From an uncultured Verrucomicrobiota bacterium (GTDB lineage Bacteria > Verrucomicrobiota > Verrucomicrobiae > Opitutales > Opitutaceae), in the NCBI GenBank assembly GCA_946482165.1, contig CAMLQS010000093.1, positions 1-15,694 of the forward strand: a stretch of 15,694 nt of DNA, read 5' to 3'. The translations under genes were made by a program, and so were the position numbers. The notes beneath the pieces are model-generated. The model searched no databases, was not told where the DNA came from, and saw only the letters and a program-made list of their open reading frames with translations. Shown one piece after another: positions 6,122-12,653 of this stretch (the first letter of the stretch is position 1; every line of letters starts with the position of its first letter).

Positions 6122-6982
6122 ATGACCCCCGAACTCTCAATCCGCGCATTGCGTCCCGATGAAATGGATCTGCCCATCCGGTGGGCGGCGAAAGAGGGCT
6201 GGAATCCGGGGCGGCGCGACGGGGCGGCTTTTCATGCGGCGGACCCCGAGGGGTTCCTGGTCGCGGAGCTTGGCGGGCGTCCGGTCGGGGTGATTTCCGC
6301 GGTGAAGACCGGCGCGCGCTTCGGGTTTCTCGGCTTCTACATCGTGGCGCCGGAGGAGCGGGGAAAGGGCTACGGGATGGCGTTGTGGCGCGCGGCGATG
6401 TCGCGGTTGGAGGGGCGCGCGGTCGGGCTCGATGGCGTGCTGGCGCAGCAGGCCAACTACGCAAAGTCGGGCTTCGTGCTCGCGCACCGCAACGTGCGGC
6501 ACGGCGGCCTCGCGCCGTCGCGAGAAGCGGCCGAGGCGGCGGACCTCGCGCCGGGCCTGCGCCCGGCGGAAGCGGCGTCTTTCGCCGAACTCGCGGCCTA
6601 CGATGCGGTGCATTTCGGCTGCGAGCGCGCGACGTTTTTGCGCGCATGGCTGGCGCTGCCGGAGAGCCGGACGCGGGTGCTCCGGCGCGGCGGTGCGATC
6701 GTCGGCTACGGGGTGGCGCGACGTTGCGGCGAAGGCGTGAAGATCGGCCCCCTTTTCGCCGACGACGAGGCGGCGGCGGACGTGTTGTTCGGCGCGTTGG
6801 CGGGGCTTGCTCCGGGCGAGATCGTCTTTCTCGACACCCCGGAACCGAACGCCGCCGCCGTGTCGCTCGCGCGGCGTCGCGGGCTGGGGCCGGTGTTCGA
6901 GACGGCTCGCATGTATCGCGGCCCCGCGCCGGCGCTGCCGTTGGACCGGATCTACGGGATCACGAGCTTCGAGCTTGGCTGA
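6122..6982 (+). CDS. Two-domain GNAT N-acetyltransferase (YitH-like)
   Basis: The protein has 286 residues. The N-terminal GNAT domain (~6-135) carries IRALRPDEMDLPIRWAAKEG, GFLGFYIVAPEERGKGYG with the acetyl-CoA loop R80-G-K-G-Y-G85, and GLDGVLAQQANYAKSGF. The C-terminal half (~140-286) is the second domain typical of YitH-type proteins (Acetyltransf_18), with FLRAWLALPESRTRVLRRGGAIVGYGVARR. The acceptor substrate is unknown for most of the family. The ATG at 6122 is preceded by CCAGGTC, the only hint of a Shine-Dalgarno sequence among the genes here. It lies 19 bases behind the exonuclease gene, and its last 31 bases overlap the end of the opposing HAD gene. It is a cytoplasmic enzyme. Confidence 0.85.
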   Translation: MTPELSIRALRPDEMDLPIRWAAKEGWNPGRRDGAAFHAADPEGFLVAELGGRPVGVISAVKTGARFGFLGFYIVAPEERGKGYGMALWRAAMSRLEGRAVGLDGVLAQQANYAKSGFVLAHRNVRHGGLAPSREAAEAADLAPGLRPAEAASFAELAAYDAVHFGCERATFLRAWLALPESRTRVLRRGGAIVGYGVARRCGEGVKIGPLFADDEAAADVLFGALAGLAPGEIVFLDTPEPNAAAVSLARRRGLGPVFETARMYRGPAPALPLDRIYGITSFELG

Positions 6983-7632
6983 TCGCGGAGCGGCAGCGCG
7001 GCGAAAAGCCCGATGGAGGTCCGCGCGAGCGAGTTTATCCGGAGGGTGGCCTTGGGAAACGCGTCTCCGACCGTGGAAGGATTGGGCACGACGACCACGC
7101 GCAGGCCCGCGGCGGCCGCGGCCTCGTGGCCGGGCATCGAGTCCTCGAAGGCGACCGCCTCCGCCGGCGGGAGCCCGAGACGATCGAGCGCGGCCAGATA
7201 GAGATCGGGCTCGGGTTTTCCGCGCGGGACGTCCTCGCGGCAGACGACGGCTTGAAAACGCCCGAGCAAGCCTCGCGCGGACAGGTGGCCGTCCACGTGG
7301 CGATGCGACGAGTTGGAGGCCACGGCGAGGCCCAGCCCGGCGTCGCGCGCGGCGTCGAGCAGGGCGATCACGCCGGGGAGCACGGGCGCTTCGCGGCAGC
7401 GCCGGCGGGTATGGTCGAGGAAGCGGGCGGACAGCGAGCTCCTGTCATAGGACTCCGGATACGCAGTCCAGACGTCGGCGGCCATGTCCACGTGGCCGAC
7501 GAAGGCATGCAGAATGCGCGGGTCCGCCGCGAAGCCGTCCTCGTCATGGACCTGACGCCAGGCGTCGAGGGTGGCCGTTTCGGTGTCCACGATGACACCG
7601 TCAAAATCGAAGATGAGTCCGCGCAAAGGCAT
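6952..7632 (-). CDS. HAD-superfamily hydrolase, beta-phosphoglucomutase/phosphatase-like
   Basis: The protein has 226 residues. All four HAD motifs are visible: I, GLIFDFDGVIVDTE with nucleophile Asp9 and acid/base Asp11; II, VASNSS with Ser106; III, RGKPEPDLYL with Lys139; IV, VAFEDSMPG with Glu163 and Asp164. The helical cap (~17-85) between motifs I and II marks subfamily IA, the group of beta-phosphoglucomutase, phosphoglycolate phosphatase and sugar-phosphate phosphatases. The DTE after motif I and EDS at motif IV favour a sugar-phosphate mutase or phosphatase. The exact substrate cannot be read. The frame stays open upstream to 8565, but that part is antisense to the lipoprotein gene; the start at 7632 puts the DxD at the usual position. 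The 3' end runs 31 bases into the opposing GNAT gene. Confidence 0.87.
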   Translation of the reverse strand: MPLRGLIFDFDGVIVDTETATLDAWRQVHDEDGFAADPRILHAFVGHVDMAADVWTAYPESYDRSSLSARFLDHTRRRCREAPVLPGVIALLDAARDAGLGLAVASNSSHRHVDGHLSARGLLGRFQAVVCREDVPRGKPEPDLYLAALDRLGLPPAEAVAFEDSMPGHEAAAAAGLRVVVVPNPSTVGDAFPKATLRINSLARTSIGLFAALPLRDQPSSKLVIP

Positions 7633-7644
7633 GGGAGCAGGGGA

Positions 7645-7674
7645 CGCTTGGCGCGAGAGGCGCGGGGGCAAGCG
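7645..7674. promoter_or_regulatory. Small inverted repeat between divergent genes
   Basis: CGCTTG (7645-7650) pairs with CAAGCG (7669-7674), with CGCG/CGCG inside (7652-7655 and 7661-7664). It lies 12 bases upstream of the HAD start and about 70 bases upstream of the lipoprotein start, where an operator could act. In DNA this GC-rich such repeats also occur by chance. Confidence 0.2.
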
Positions 7675-7743
7675 CCGGAATGATTTTCGCAAGGCCCAAT
7701 CGGCTTGCATATGGCCGGCCGGGGAGCGGAGTCCTTCGGAACC

Positions 7744-9294
7744 ATGCCAACCATCAAGGGATTGTTTCTTCGCGCCGTCACCGCGACCGCGGCGCTTGGG
7801 CTGTTCGCCGGGTGCCAGAAAAACGCCGTCGAGGCGGGCGCGTCCAAGGGGGAGGAGGCGGTCGCCCTGGTGAAAACCGCCGAACGCAGCGCGCATTTCG
7901 CGGCGGTGACGGAGCACCTCGAGCTCGGCGGCACGCTCTATGGCTACGTCGACATCGACGGCGACATGGCGCGGCTGGCCGTCGTGTTGAAGAACCTGGC
8001 GGATCAAGCCGCGGCGAAGCAGCCGACCGCGAAGGCGTTCGTGCCGGACGATTTCGCGCCATTTTTCACCGATCTCGGACTCACCGATGTCAAGGCCATC
8101 GGGTTCAGCTCCGTCGCGGCGGAGGAGGGTGGTTTTCGCAACCGGGTGTTCTTTCACACGCCCGGCGGCCGCCACGGTTTGCTCTCCGGGCTGGGCGGCG
8201 CCCCCGCGCCCTTCGCGGTCGCCCGGCTGGCGCCGGCGGACGCGGACCTCGTTTATGAGACCGAGCTCGACACGCCCGCGGCTTGCGCCGCGATCCGCGC
8301 CGTGGTGGCTCGCGCGGCGGGCGAACCGGCGGCGAAGCTGATGGACGCCAAGTTGGACGAGAACCAGTCCGGGATGCCGTTTCCGGCGCGGGAGCTGATC
8401 AATGCCGCGAAGGGGCGTTTTTCGCTGGTGCTGCGAATCGACGACACCAAGAACTTCAAGGCCGGCGCGGCAAACTTCACCGCCCCCGCCTTCGACTTGG
8501 CGGTCCGCCATGAGCGCGGCGGCGCCAAACTCGCCGCGGCGCTGAGCGAAGTGGCGTTTTTGCAACGCGAGGATCGCGCGGACGGCGTGACGGCTTTTGT
8601 CGCGAAGGAGGAGGTTCCCGTGCTGGGCTGGCGGCCGGAGATAATGATCTCGGGCGATGCGTTCACCGTCGTTTCCAGGGCGGGTTTCCTGGGGCCCGAC
8701 GGAGCCAAGCTCGCCGACGATCCCGCGTTCCGCGCCGCGCTGGCGTCCCTGGGTGAAGCGGGCAACGGGCTCACCTACGTCGGCCCCCGCTTATCGGCGC
8801 GCGCGGCGCGTTTGGCGGAATTGAATCCGGGGCTGCCGGCGGAGCAGGAACTCGCGATCCAGCGTTTGCTGGCGATGTTGCCCGAGGCCGGATCGACGCT
8901 GATCTCGGTCCGCCAGAACCTGCCCGAGGGCATTCTGTTTCGCTCCAAGTGGAACTCCTCGCTCAAGTCGGGGCTGGTCGCGAACCCCGGGGTCGTTGTT
9001 GTCGGCACCGGGCTCGTGGCCGCCATGGCGATACCGGCCTACTCGAAGGTTCGGGTGGTTTCCCAAGAGAAAGCGGTCCATAACAACCTTCGCCAGCTCG
9101 CGGCGGCTCGCGACCAATACTTCCTGGAGACGGGCAAGGCCACCTGCACCTACGCCGACCTCGTGGGGCCTGAAAAATACATCCGCGAGCTCAGGCCGGT
9201 CGCGGGTGAGGACTATACCGGGCTGAGCTTCCGCTCCGACGAAGCGCTGCGGGTCGAGCTGCAAAGCGGCAAGGTCGTCGAGTATTCCCAGTGA
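7744..9294 (+). CDS. Lipoprotein with a C-terminal type IV pilin-like (pseudopilin) domain
   Basis: The protein has 516 residues. MPTIKGLFLRAVTATAALGL followed by FAGC is a lipoprotein signal with Cys24 as the lipidated residue. Residues ~30-410 are an alpha/beta region with no motif I can name. It contains LYGYVDIDGDMARLAVVLKN, a repeated DDTKNFKAG-type strand and FFTDLGLTDVKAIGFSS, and it could be a surface or periplasmic scaffold. Residues 417-436 form a hydrophobic helix ending AMAIPAYSKV. It is followed by SQEKAVHNNLRQLAAARDQYF and a small C-terminal beta part (TYADLVGPEKYIRELRPVAGEDY). This matches the alpha1-to-globular layout of type II secretion pseudopilins, but without the prepilin peptidase site or Glu5. 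The start at 7744 is chosen because it places the lipobox at 24; an earlier ATG at 7705 would precede it with polar residues. It is divergent from the HAD gene. Confidence 0.85.
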   Translation: MPTIKGLFLRAVTATAALGLFAGCQKNAVEAGASKGEEAVALVKTAERSAHFAAVTEHLELGGTLYGYVDIDGDMARLAVVLKNLADQAAAKQPTAKAFVPDDFAPFFTDLGLTDVKAIGFSSVAAEEGGFRNRVFFHTPGGRHGLLSGLGGAPAPFAVARLAPADADLVYETELDTPAACAAIRAVVARAAGEPAAKLMDAKLDENQSGMPFPARELINAAKGRFSLVLRIDDTKNFKAGAANFTAPAFDLAVRHERGGAKLAAALSEVAFLQREDRADGVTAFVAKEEVPVLGWRPEIMISGDAFTVVSRAGFLGPDGAKLADDPAFRAALASLGEAGNGLTYVGPRLSARAARLAELNPGLPAEQELAIQRLLAMLPEAGSTLISVRQNLPEGILFRSKWNSSLKSGLVANPGVVVVGTGLVAAMAIPAYSKVRVVSQEKAVHNNLRQLAAARDQYFLETGKATCTYADLVGPEKYIRELRPVAGEDYTGLSFRSDEALRVELQSGKVVEYSQ

Positions 9295-9318
9295 CGCCAC
9301 TTCGTTGAGTTCTTGTGG

Positions 9319-9392
9319 AGGGCGGGGCTCCTTCCCCGTCACCGAGGACAGCGCCTGGCGGGCCGCGAACGGCGGACCCGGAGGTCCGCCCT
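9319..9392. repeat. REP-like palindromic repeat
   Basis: AGGGCGGGGCTCC (9319-9331) pairs with GGAGGTCCGCCCT (9380-9392) at 11 of 13 positions. Each end also folds on itself: CGGGG (9323-9327) with CCCCG (9334-9338), and a perfect GGCGGACC (9371-9378) with GGTCCGCC (9383-9390) around CGGA. Two small hairpins that can also pair with each other fit a bacterial REP/BIME unit. It sits just after the lipoprotein stop and could also end that transcript. Confidence 0.5.
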
Positions 9393-9438
9393 GCCCCGGA
9401 CCACATCGTCTCCGCGAATTTTAACGGAGTGGCGTCAA

Positions 9439-9473
9439 GGGGCGGTCCTGAAATGCCGTTTGGCGTCCGCCCC
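9439..9473. repeat. Short GC-rich inverted repeat
   Basis: GGGGCGG (9439-9445) and CCGCCCC (9467-9473) can pair around a 21-base loop in the leader of the peptidase gene. It may be part of the preceding repeat block or simple compositional noise. Confidence 0.25.
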
Positions 9474-9533
9474 GGCTTTGCCGCAGTTGGGCGCAGGCTG
9501 GACGGCGCGAAGGTTTTGCGTAGCGGTGTGGCT

Positions 9534-11468
9534 ATGCGTTCCTCCTCCGCCCCCGCGCGTCGCATCGCCGCGCTGATGTTCGCCCTTCCTCTCCTCATGT
9601 CCGCCGCCGACACCGTCACGCCCGCAGCCAATCCCCATCTGAAGCCCGCCACGCGCGACCGCGCCGAGATTTCCCGGGAGTTCAAATGGGATTTTTCCCC
9701 GATCTACCCATCGTGGGAAGCCTGGGAGTCGGGCATGGCGGAAATGAAGACGAAGATGGATGCGTTCGCCGCGCTCAAGGGCACGCTCAAGGACGGGCCG
9801 CAGGCGCTGCTCAACGCCTACCGCCTTTTTGACGAGATCGGCATCCTGCAATACCGCGTCTACCGCTATCCGCAGCTCCAGCGCGACACCGATACGCGCG
9901 ACCAGGCCGTGAGCGGTCGCATGCAACGCGTGCAGGCGTTGTTCGCCGAGTTCGGCACCGCCACGTCGTGGTTCACGCCCGAGCTCCTCACCGTGCCGGA
10001 GGAGACCGTGCGCGGCTGGATAGACTCCACTCCCAACCTCGCGATCTACCGCTTCCCGATCCTCGACGCCTACCGCCAGCAGAAGCATGTCCTCGACGAG
10101 AAGGGCGAGAAACTCCTCTCGTTCGCGACCCGCTTCAACGAGACGCCCCAGTCGGTTTATTCGGAACTGAGCACCTCCGACATAAAGTTCCCCACCATCA
10201 AGCTCGAGGATGGGCGCGAGGTGAAACTTTCCCCCGGCGCCTACCAGCAGCTTCTCACCACGAACCCGAACCAGGCCGAGCGCGCGAAGGCCTTCGAGGC
10301 CTATCTCGCCACCTACGAGACGACGAAGAACACCTACGCCGCCATCTACCGCGGCATCCTCGAGCGCGGCTGGTTCCTTTCGCAGGCGCGCGACTATCCC
10401 TCGACCTTGCACCGCGCGCTCGATGGCAACGCGATCCCGACCGAGGTCTACACGACGCTCGTCGAGACCGTGCGCGCGGGCACCGCGCCGCTCCAGCGTT
10501 ACCTGCGCCTGCGCAAAAAGATCCTGGGGCTGGAGACCTACCACCTCTACGACGGGTTCGTGCCGCTGGTGAAGGACGACGCCGTCTGGCCCTACCGTCC
10601 CGCGCGCGACCTCGTGCTCGCCTCGGTCGCGCCCCTCGGCGCCGACTACCAGGTGAAGATGCGCGCGCTCCTCGAGCGAAACCGCATCGACGTCTACGAG
10701 AACGACGGCAAACGCTCCGGCGCCTACTCGGCCGGCGTGTATGGCGTCGGCCCCTACGTGTTGATGAACTACAACGACACGCAGGACGCCCTCTTCACCT
10801 TCGCGCACGAGATGGGCCATGCGATGCATACCTATCTCTCCGAGGAGGCGCAGCCCTTCGTCACGAGCGACTACACCATTTTCGTCGCGGAGGTGGCCTC
10901 CACCATCAACGAGCGCCTCATGCTCGAGCATCTGCTCGCGAAGACGCAGGATCCGAAGGCGCGCTTTCTCCTGCTTCAGCAGGCGATCGATTCCATCGTC
11001 GGCACCTTCTACGCGCAGGTTCTCTTCGCGGATTTCGAACGTCGCGCCCACGAGCGGATCGAAAAGGGCGAGCCGGTCACGGCCGACGCGCTGAGCGAGA
11101 TCTACGGCGTGCTGCTGAAGGACTACTACGGCGACGCGGTGACGATCGACGACAAGTATCGCCTCACCTGGACGCGCATCCCGCACTTCTACAACTCGCC
11201 GTATTACGTCTATCAATACGCAACCTGCTTCGCCTCCTCGGCCAAGCTTTACCGGGACATGTTCCAGGGGCCCGCGGAAGGCCGGCCGGCCGCGGTGGAG
11301 CGCTACCTGACGCTCCTGCGCAGCGGAGGCAACGACCACCCCATGGAGCAGCTCCGCAAGGCGGGCGTGGATCTCGCCCAGCGCGAGACCGTTCAGGCCG
11401 TGGTCAACCAGATGGACGAGCTGGTCGCTCGTCTAGAGGCCGAAGCGGAGAAACTGCCGAAAGATTGA
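9534..11468 (+). CDS. pepF: Exported oligoendopeptidase F (peptidase family M3)
   Basis: The protein has 644 residues. The zinc site is FAHEMGHAMH, with His425-Glu426-x-x-His429, and the third ligand is Glu453 in IFVAEVASTINE. The PepF-type segments around it (YSAGVYGVGPYVLMNY, QPFVTSDYTIF, IPHFYNSPYYVYQYATCFASS) are all present, as are the N-terminal helical region and the YRLTW segment. It cleaves short peptides. The N-terminus is basic and then hydrophobic (MRSSSAPARRIAALMFALPLL followed by MSAADT), which predicts a signal peptide. This copy would therefore work in the periplasm, whereas the well-studied PepF enzymes are cytoplasmic. The frame is open 73 codons further upstream, but that part translates the REP-like repeat, so 9534 is the start. 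A perfect hairpin follows 46 bases after the stop. Confidence 0.92.
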   Translation: MRSSSAPARRIAALMFALPLLMSAADTVTPAANPHLKPATRDRAEISREFKWDFSPIYPSWEAWESGMAEMKTKMDAFAALKGTLKDGPQALLNAYRLFDEIGILQYRVYRYPQLQRDTDTRDQAVSGRMQRVQALFAEFGTATSWFTPELLTVPEETVRGWIDSTPNLAIYRFPILDAYRQQKHVLDEKGEKLLSFATRFNETPQSVYSELSTSDIKFPTIKLEDGREVKLSPGAYQQLLTTNPNQAERAKAFEAYLATYETTKNTYAAIYRGILERGWFLSQARDYPSTLHRALDGNAIPTEVYTTLVETVRAGTAPLQRYLRLRKKILGLETYHLYDGFVPLVKDDAVWPYRPARDLVLASVAPLGADYQVKMRALLERNRIDVYENDGKRSGAYSAGVYGVGPYVLMNYNDTQDALFTFAHEMGHAMHTYLSEEAQPFVTSDYTIFVAEVASTINERLMLEHLLAKTQDPKARFLLLQQAIDSIVGTFYAQVLFADFERRAHERIEKGEPVTADALSEIYGVLLKDYYGDAVTIDDKYRLTWTRIPHFYNSPYYVYQYATCFASSAKLYRDMFQGPAEGRPAAVERYLTLLRSGGNDHPMEQLRKAGVDLAQRETVQAVVNQMDELVARLEAEAEKLPKD

Positions 11469-11514
11469 CCAGACGGGCCGGCCGGCCGTTTGCGCACGGA
11501 GGGCAGGGAATGAT

Positions 11515-11553
11515 TTGGCGCGGAGTCCGCGATAATCGCGGACTCCGCGCCAA
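11515..11553. terminator. Perfect 19-bp inverted repeat between convergent genes
   Basis: TTGGCGCGGAGTCCGCGAT (11515-11533) and its exact reverse complement (11535-11553) flank a single A. Folded RNA would have a stem of about 17 pairs with a tight loop. It lies 46 bases after the pepF stop and 2 bases past the stop of the coiled-coil gene on the minus strand, so it can end transcripts from both sides. No T-tract follows in either direction. Confidence 0.7.
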
Positions 11554-11555
11554 GG

Positions 11556-12068
11556 TCAGGGCGTGGCGGTTACGGCGCCCAGCGTGGTGCCGTTTTTGCG
11601 GGCGACGGCCTCGACGAGACGTTGGATTTCGAGCTCGGCGTTGCGCTTTCGGATGCGCGCGGCCTCGACCTCCTTCGCGAGATCGAACGCGGCCCGGCCC
11701 GCCTTCTCCTTTTCGGCGCGGAGCGCGGCGAGCTTCGCCTCCAGCTCCTTTGTCCGGGCCGCGTTTTTCTCCGCCTGGGACCGGTAGGCGACGGTATCCT
11801 CGTCGATCTTTTTTCCGGCGGCCTCCCACTTGGCCCGCTTCTCGTCCTCCCTCCGTTTTTCCTCGGCGAGGCGCTCGGCGCTTCGCTTGTCGGCGTCGGC
11901 TTTCGCCTGGCGTTCGGCCTCGGCCTTTTTCTCTTTGGCGGCCTCGATGGTTTTCGCCTCTTCGGCGGCGACGGCGGCGGCCTTCGACGCCGCGTTTTTC
12001 GTGTGCGTCACGTAGACGCCGCCGAACGCGACGAGAAGAAGGAGCGGAACGATAAGGTAGAGCTTCAT
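11556..12068 (-). CDS. Membrane-anchored coiled-coil protein (TolA-like helix), copy 2
   Basis: The protein has 170 residues. Residues 2-20 (MKLYLIVPLLLLVAFGGVYV) are a membrane helix. From ~25 to 165 it is an uninterrupted Ala/Glu/Lys/Arg helix (AEEAKTIEAAKEKKAEAERQ, LEAKLAALRAEKEKAGR) of coiled-coil type. The last residues, LGAVTATP, are non-helical. There is no C-terminal globular domain. It resembles the middle domain of TolA in composition and topology, but nothing shows homology. The start at 12068 is taken because the membrane helix begins there; the 24 upstream codons are Pro/Ser-rich and read from the preceding gene. It is the last gene of the exbD-tonB operon, 19 bases after its paralogue of identical length. 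Function unknown. Confidence 0.82.
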   Translation of the reverse strand: MKLYLIVPLLLLVAFGGVYVTHTKNAASKAAAVAAEEAKTIEAAKEKKAEAERQAKADADKRSAERLAEEKRREDEKRAKWEAAGKKIDEDTVAYRSQAEKNAARTKELEAKLAALRAEKEKAGRAAFDLAKEVEAARIRKRNAELEIQRLVEAVARKNGTTLGAVTATP

Positions 12069-12087
12069 GGCGGGGGACGACGCGGAC

Positions 12088-12600
12088 TTATTTGGCGATG
12101 GCGGCCGGGGCGGGCGCGGGGGCGTTGAGCTTGGCGACAAGGGTTTGGAGCGCCTGCACGTTGTCCTGGGCCTTCACGACGAACTCTTGGAGAAACGCTT
12201 TCTCGGATTCCGCGGCGCGCCGTTCCGCGACCACCTTGGCGAGCGCGGCTTGCTCGGCTTCGATTTCTTTTTCGAGGCGCTCGATCTGGCGCGCGCTTTT
12301 TTCCTGTTCGCGATAGGCTTTGTCGCGCGCGTCGATGGCAAGTTGGCGCGCCTCCTTCCGGGCCTGCTCGAGGGCTTCCCTCGCGGTTTTTTCGATTTTT
12401 CGCTGTTCGGCGGCTTTGATCGCCTCGGCCATCGCGGCCCGGCGCCCGGCTTGCTCCGTCTCGAGCTTCGCCTTCTGTGCGGCGAGGGTTGACGCCGCTT
12501 TTTCGGCCTCGCGCGCTTTCAGTTCCCCGCGATGCACGGAGTAGACGCCGATAAAGACGAGCAGGGCGGCGAGCGGTGCGATGAAATAGACTTTGTTCAT
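12088..12600 (-). CDS. Membrane-anchored coiled-coil protein (TolA-like helix), copy 1
   Basis: The protein also has 170 residues. A membrane helix lies at 4-22 (MNKVYFIAPLAALLVFIGVY). A long charged helix runs from ~25 to 155 (LKAREAEKAASTLAAQKAKL, RQIERLEKEIEAEQAALAKV), and a short Ala/Pro tail (LNAPAPAPAAIAK) closes it. It shares topology, length and neighbourhood with the next gene, yet the sequences differ throughout the helix, as expected when only amphipathic spacing is under selection. It starts 53 bases after the TPR gene. A structural role spanning inner membrane to periplasm beside the TonB-ExbD complex is plausible by position only. Confidence 0.83.
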   Translation of the reverse strand: MNKVYFIAPLAALLVFIGVYSVHRGELKAREAEKAASTLAAQKAKLETEQAGRRAAMAEAIKAAEQRKIEKTAREALEQARKEARQLAIDARDKAYREQEKSARQIERLEKEIEAEQAALAKVVAERRAAESEKAFLQEFVVKAQDNVQALQTLVAKLNAPAPAPAAIAK

Positions 12601-12653
12601 GGGCGAACGGAAAGGAGCGAAGGGGGGAGAAAAGCGGAAAGGTGAGGGAGCGC

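Noticed and set aside
7633..8565. Upstream extension of the HAD frame to 537 codons
   Set aside because: The extra part is antisense to the lipoprotein gene, and the HAD motif I sits at its normal distance from the start at 7632.
9315..9533. In-frame N-terminal extension of the M3 peptidase
   Set aside because: It translates the REP-like repeat into a Gly/Pro/Arg-rich stretch and would bury the signal peptide that begins at 9534.
9435..11339. Antisense open frame of 634 codons over the peptidase gene
   Set aside because: High-GC third positions keep antisense frames open; the plus strand encodes a complete PepF with all zinc ligands.
9968..12055. Plus-strand open frame of 695 codons overlapping pepF and the coiled-coil genes
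   Set aside because: Arg/Pro-rich shadow frame with no domain, crossing two real genes and the perfect hairpin.
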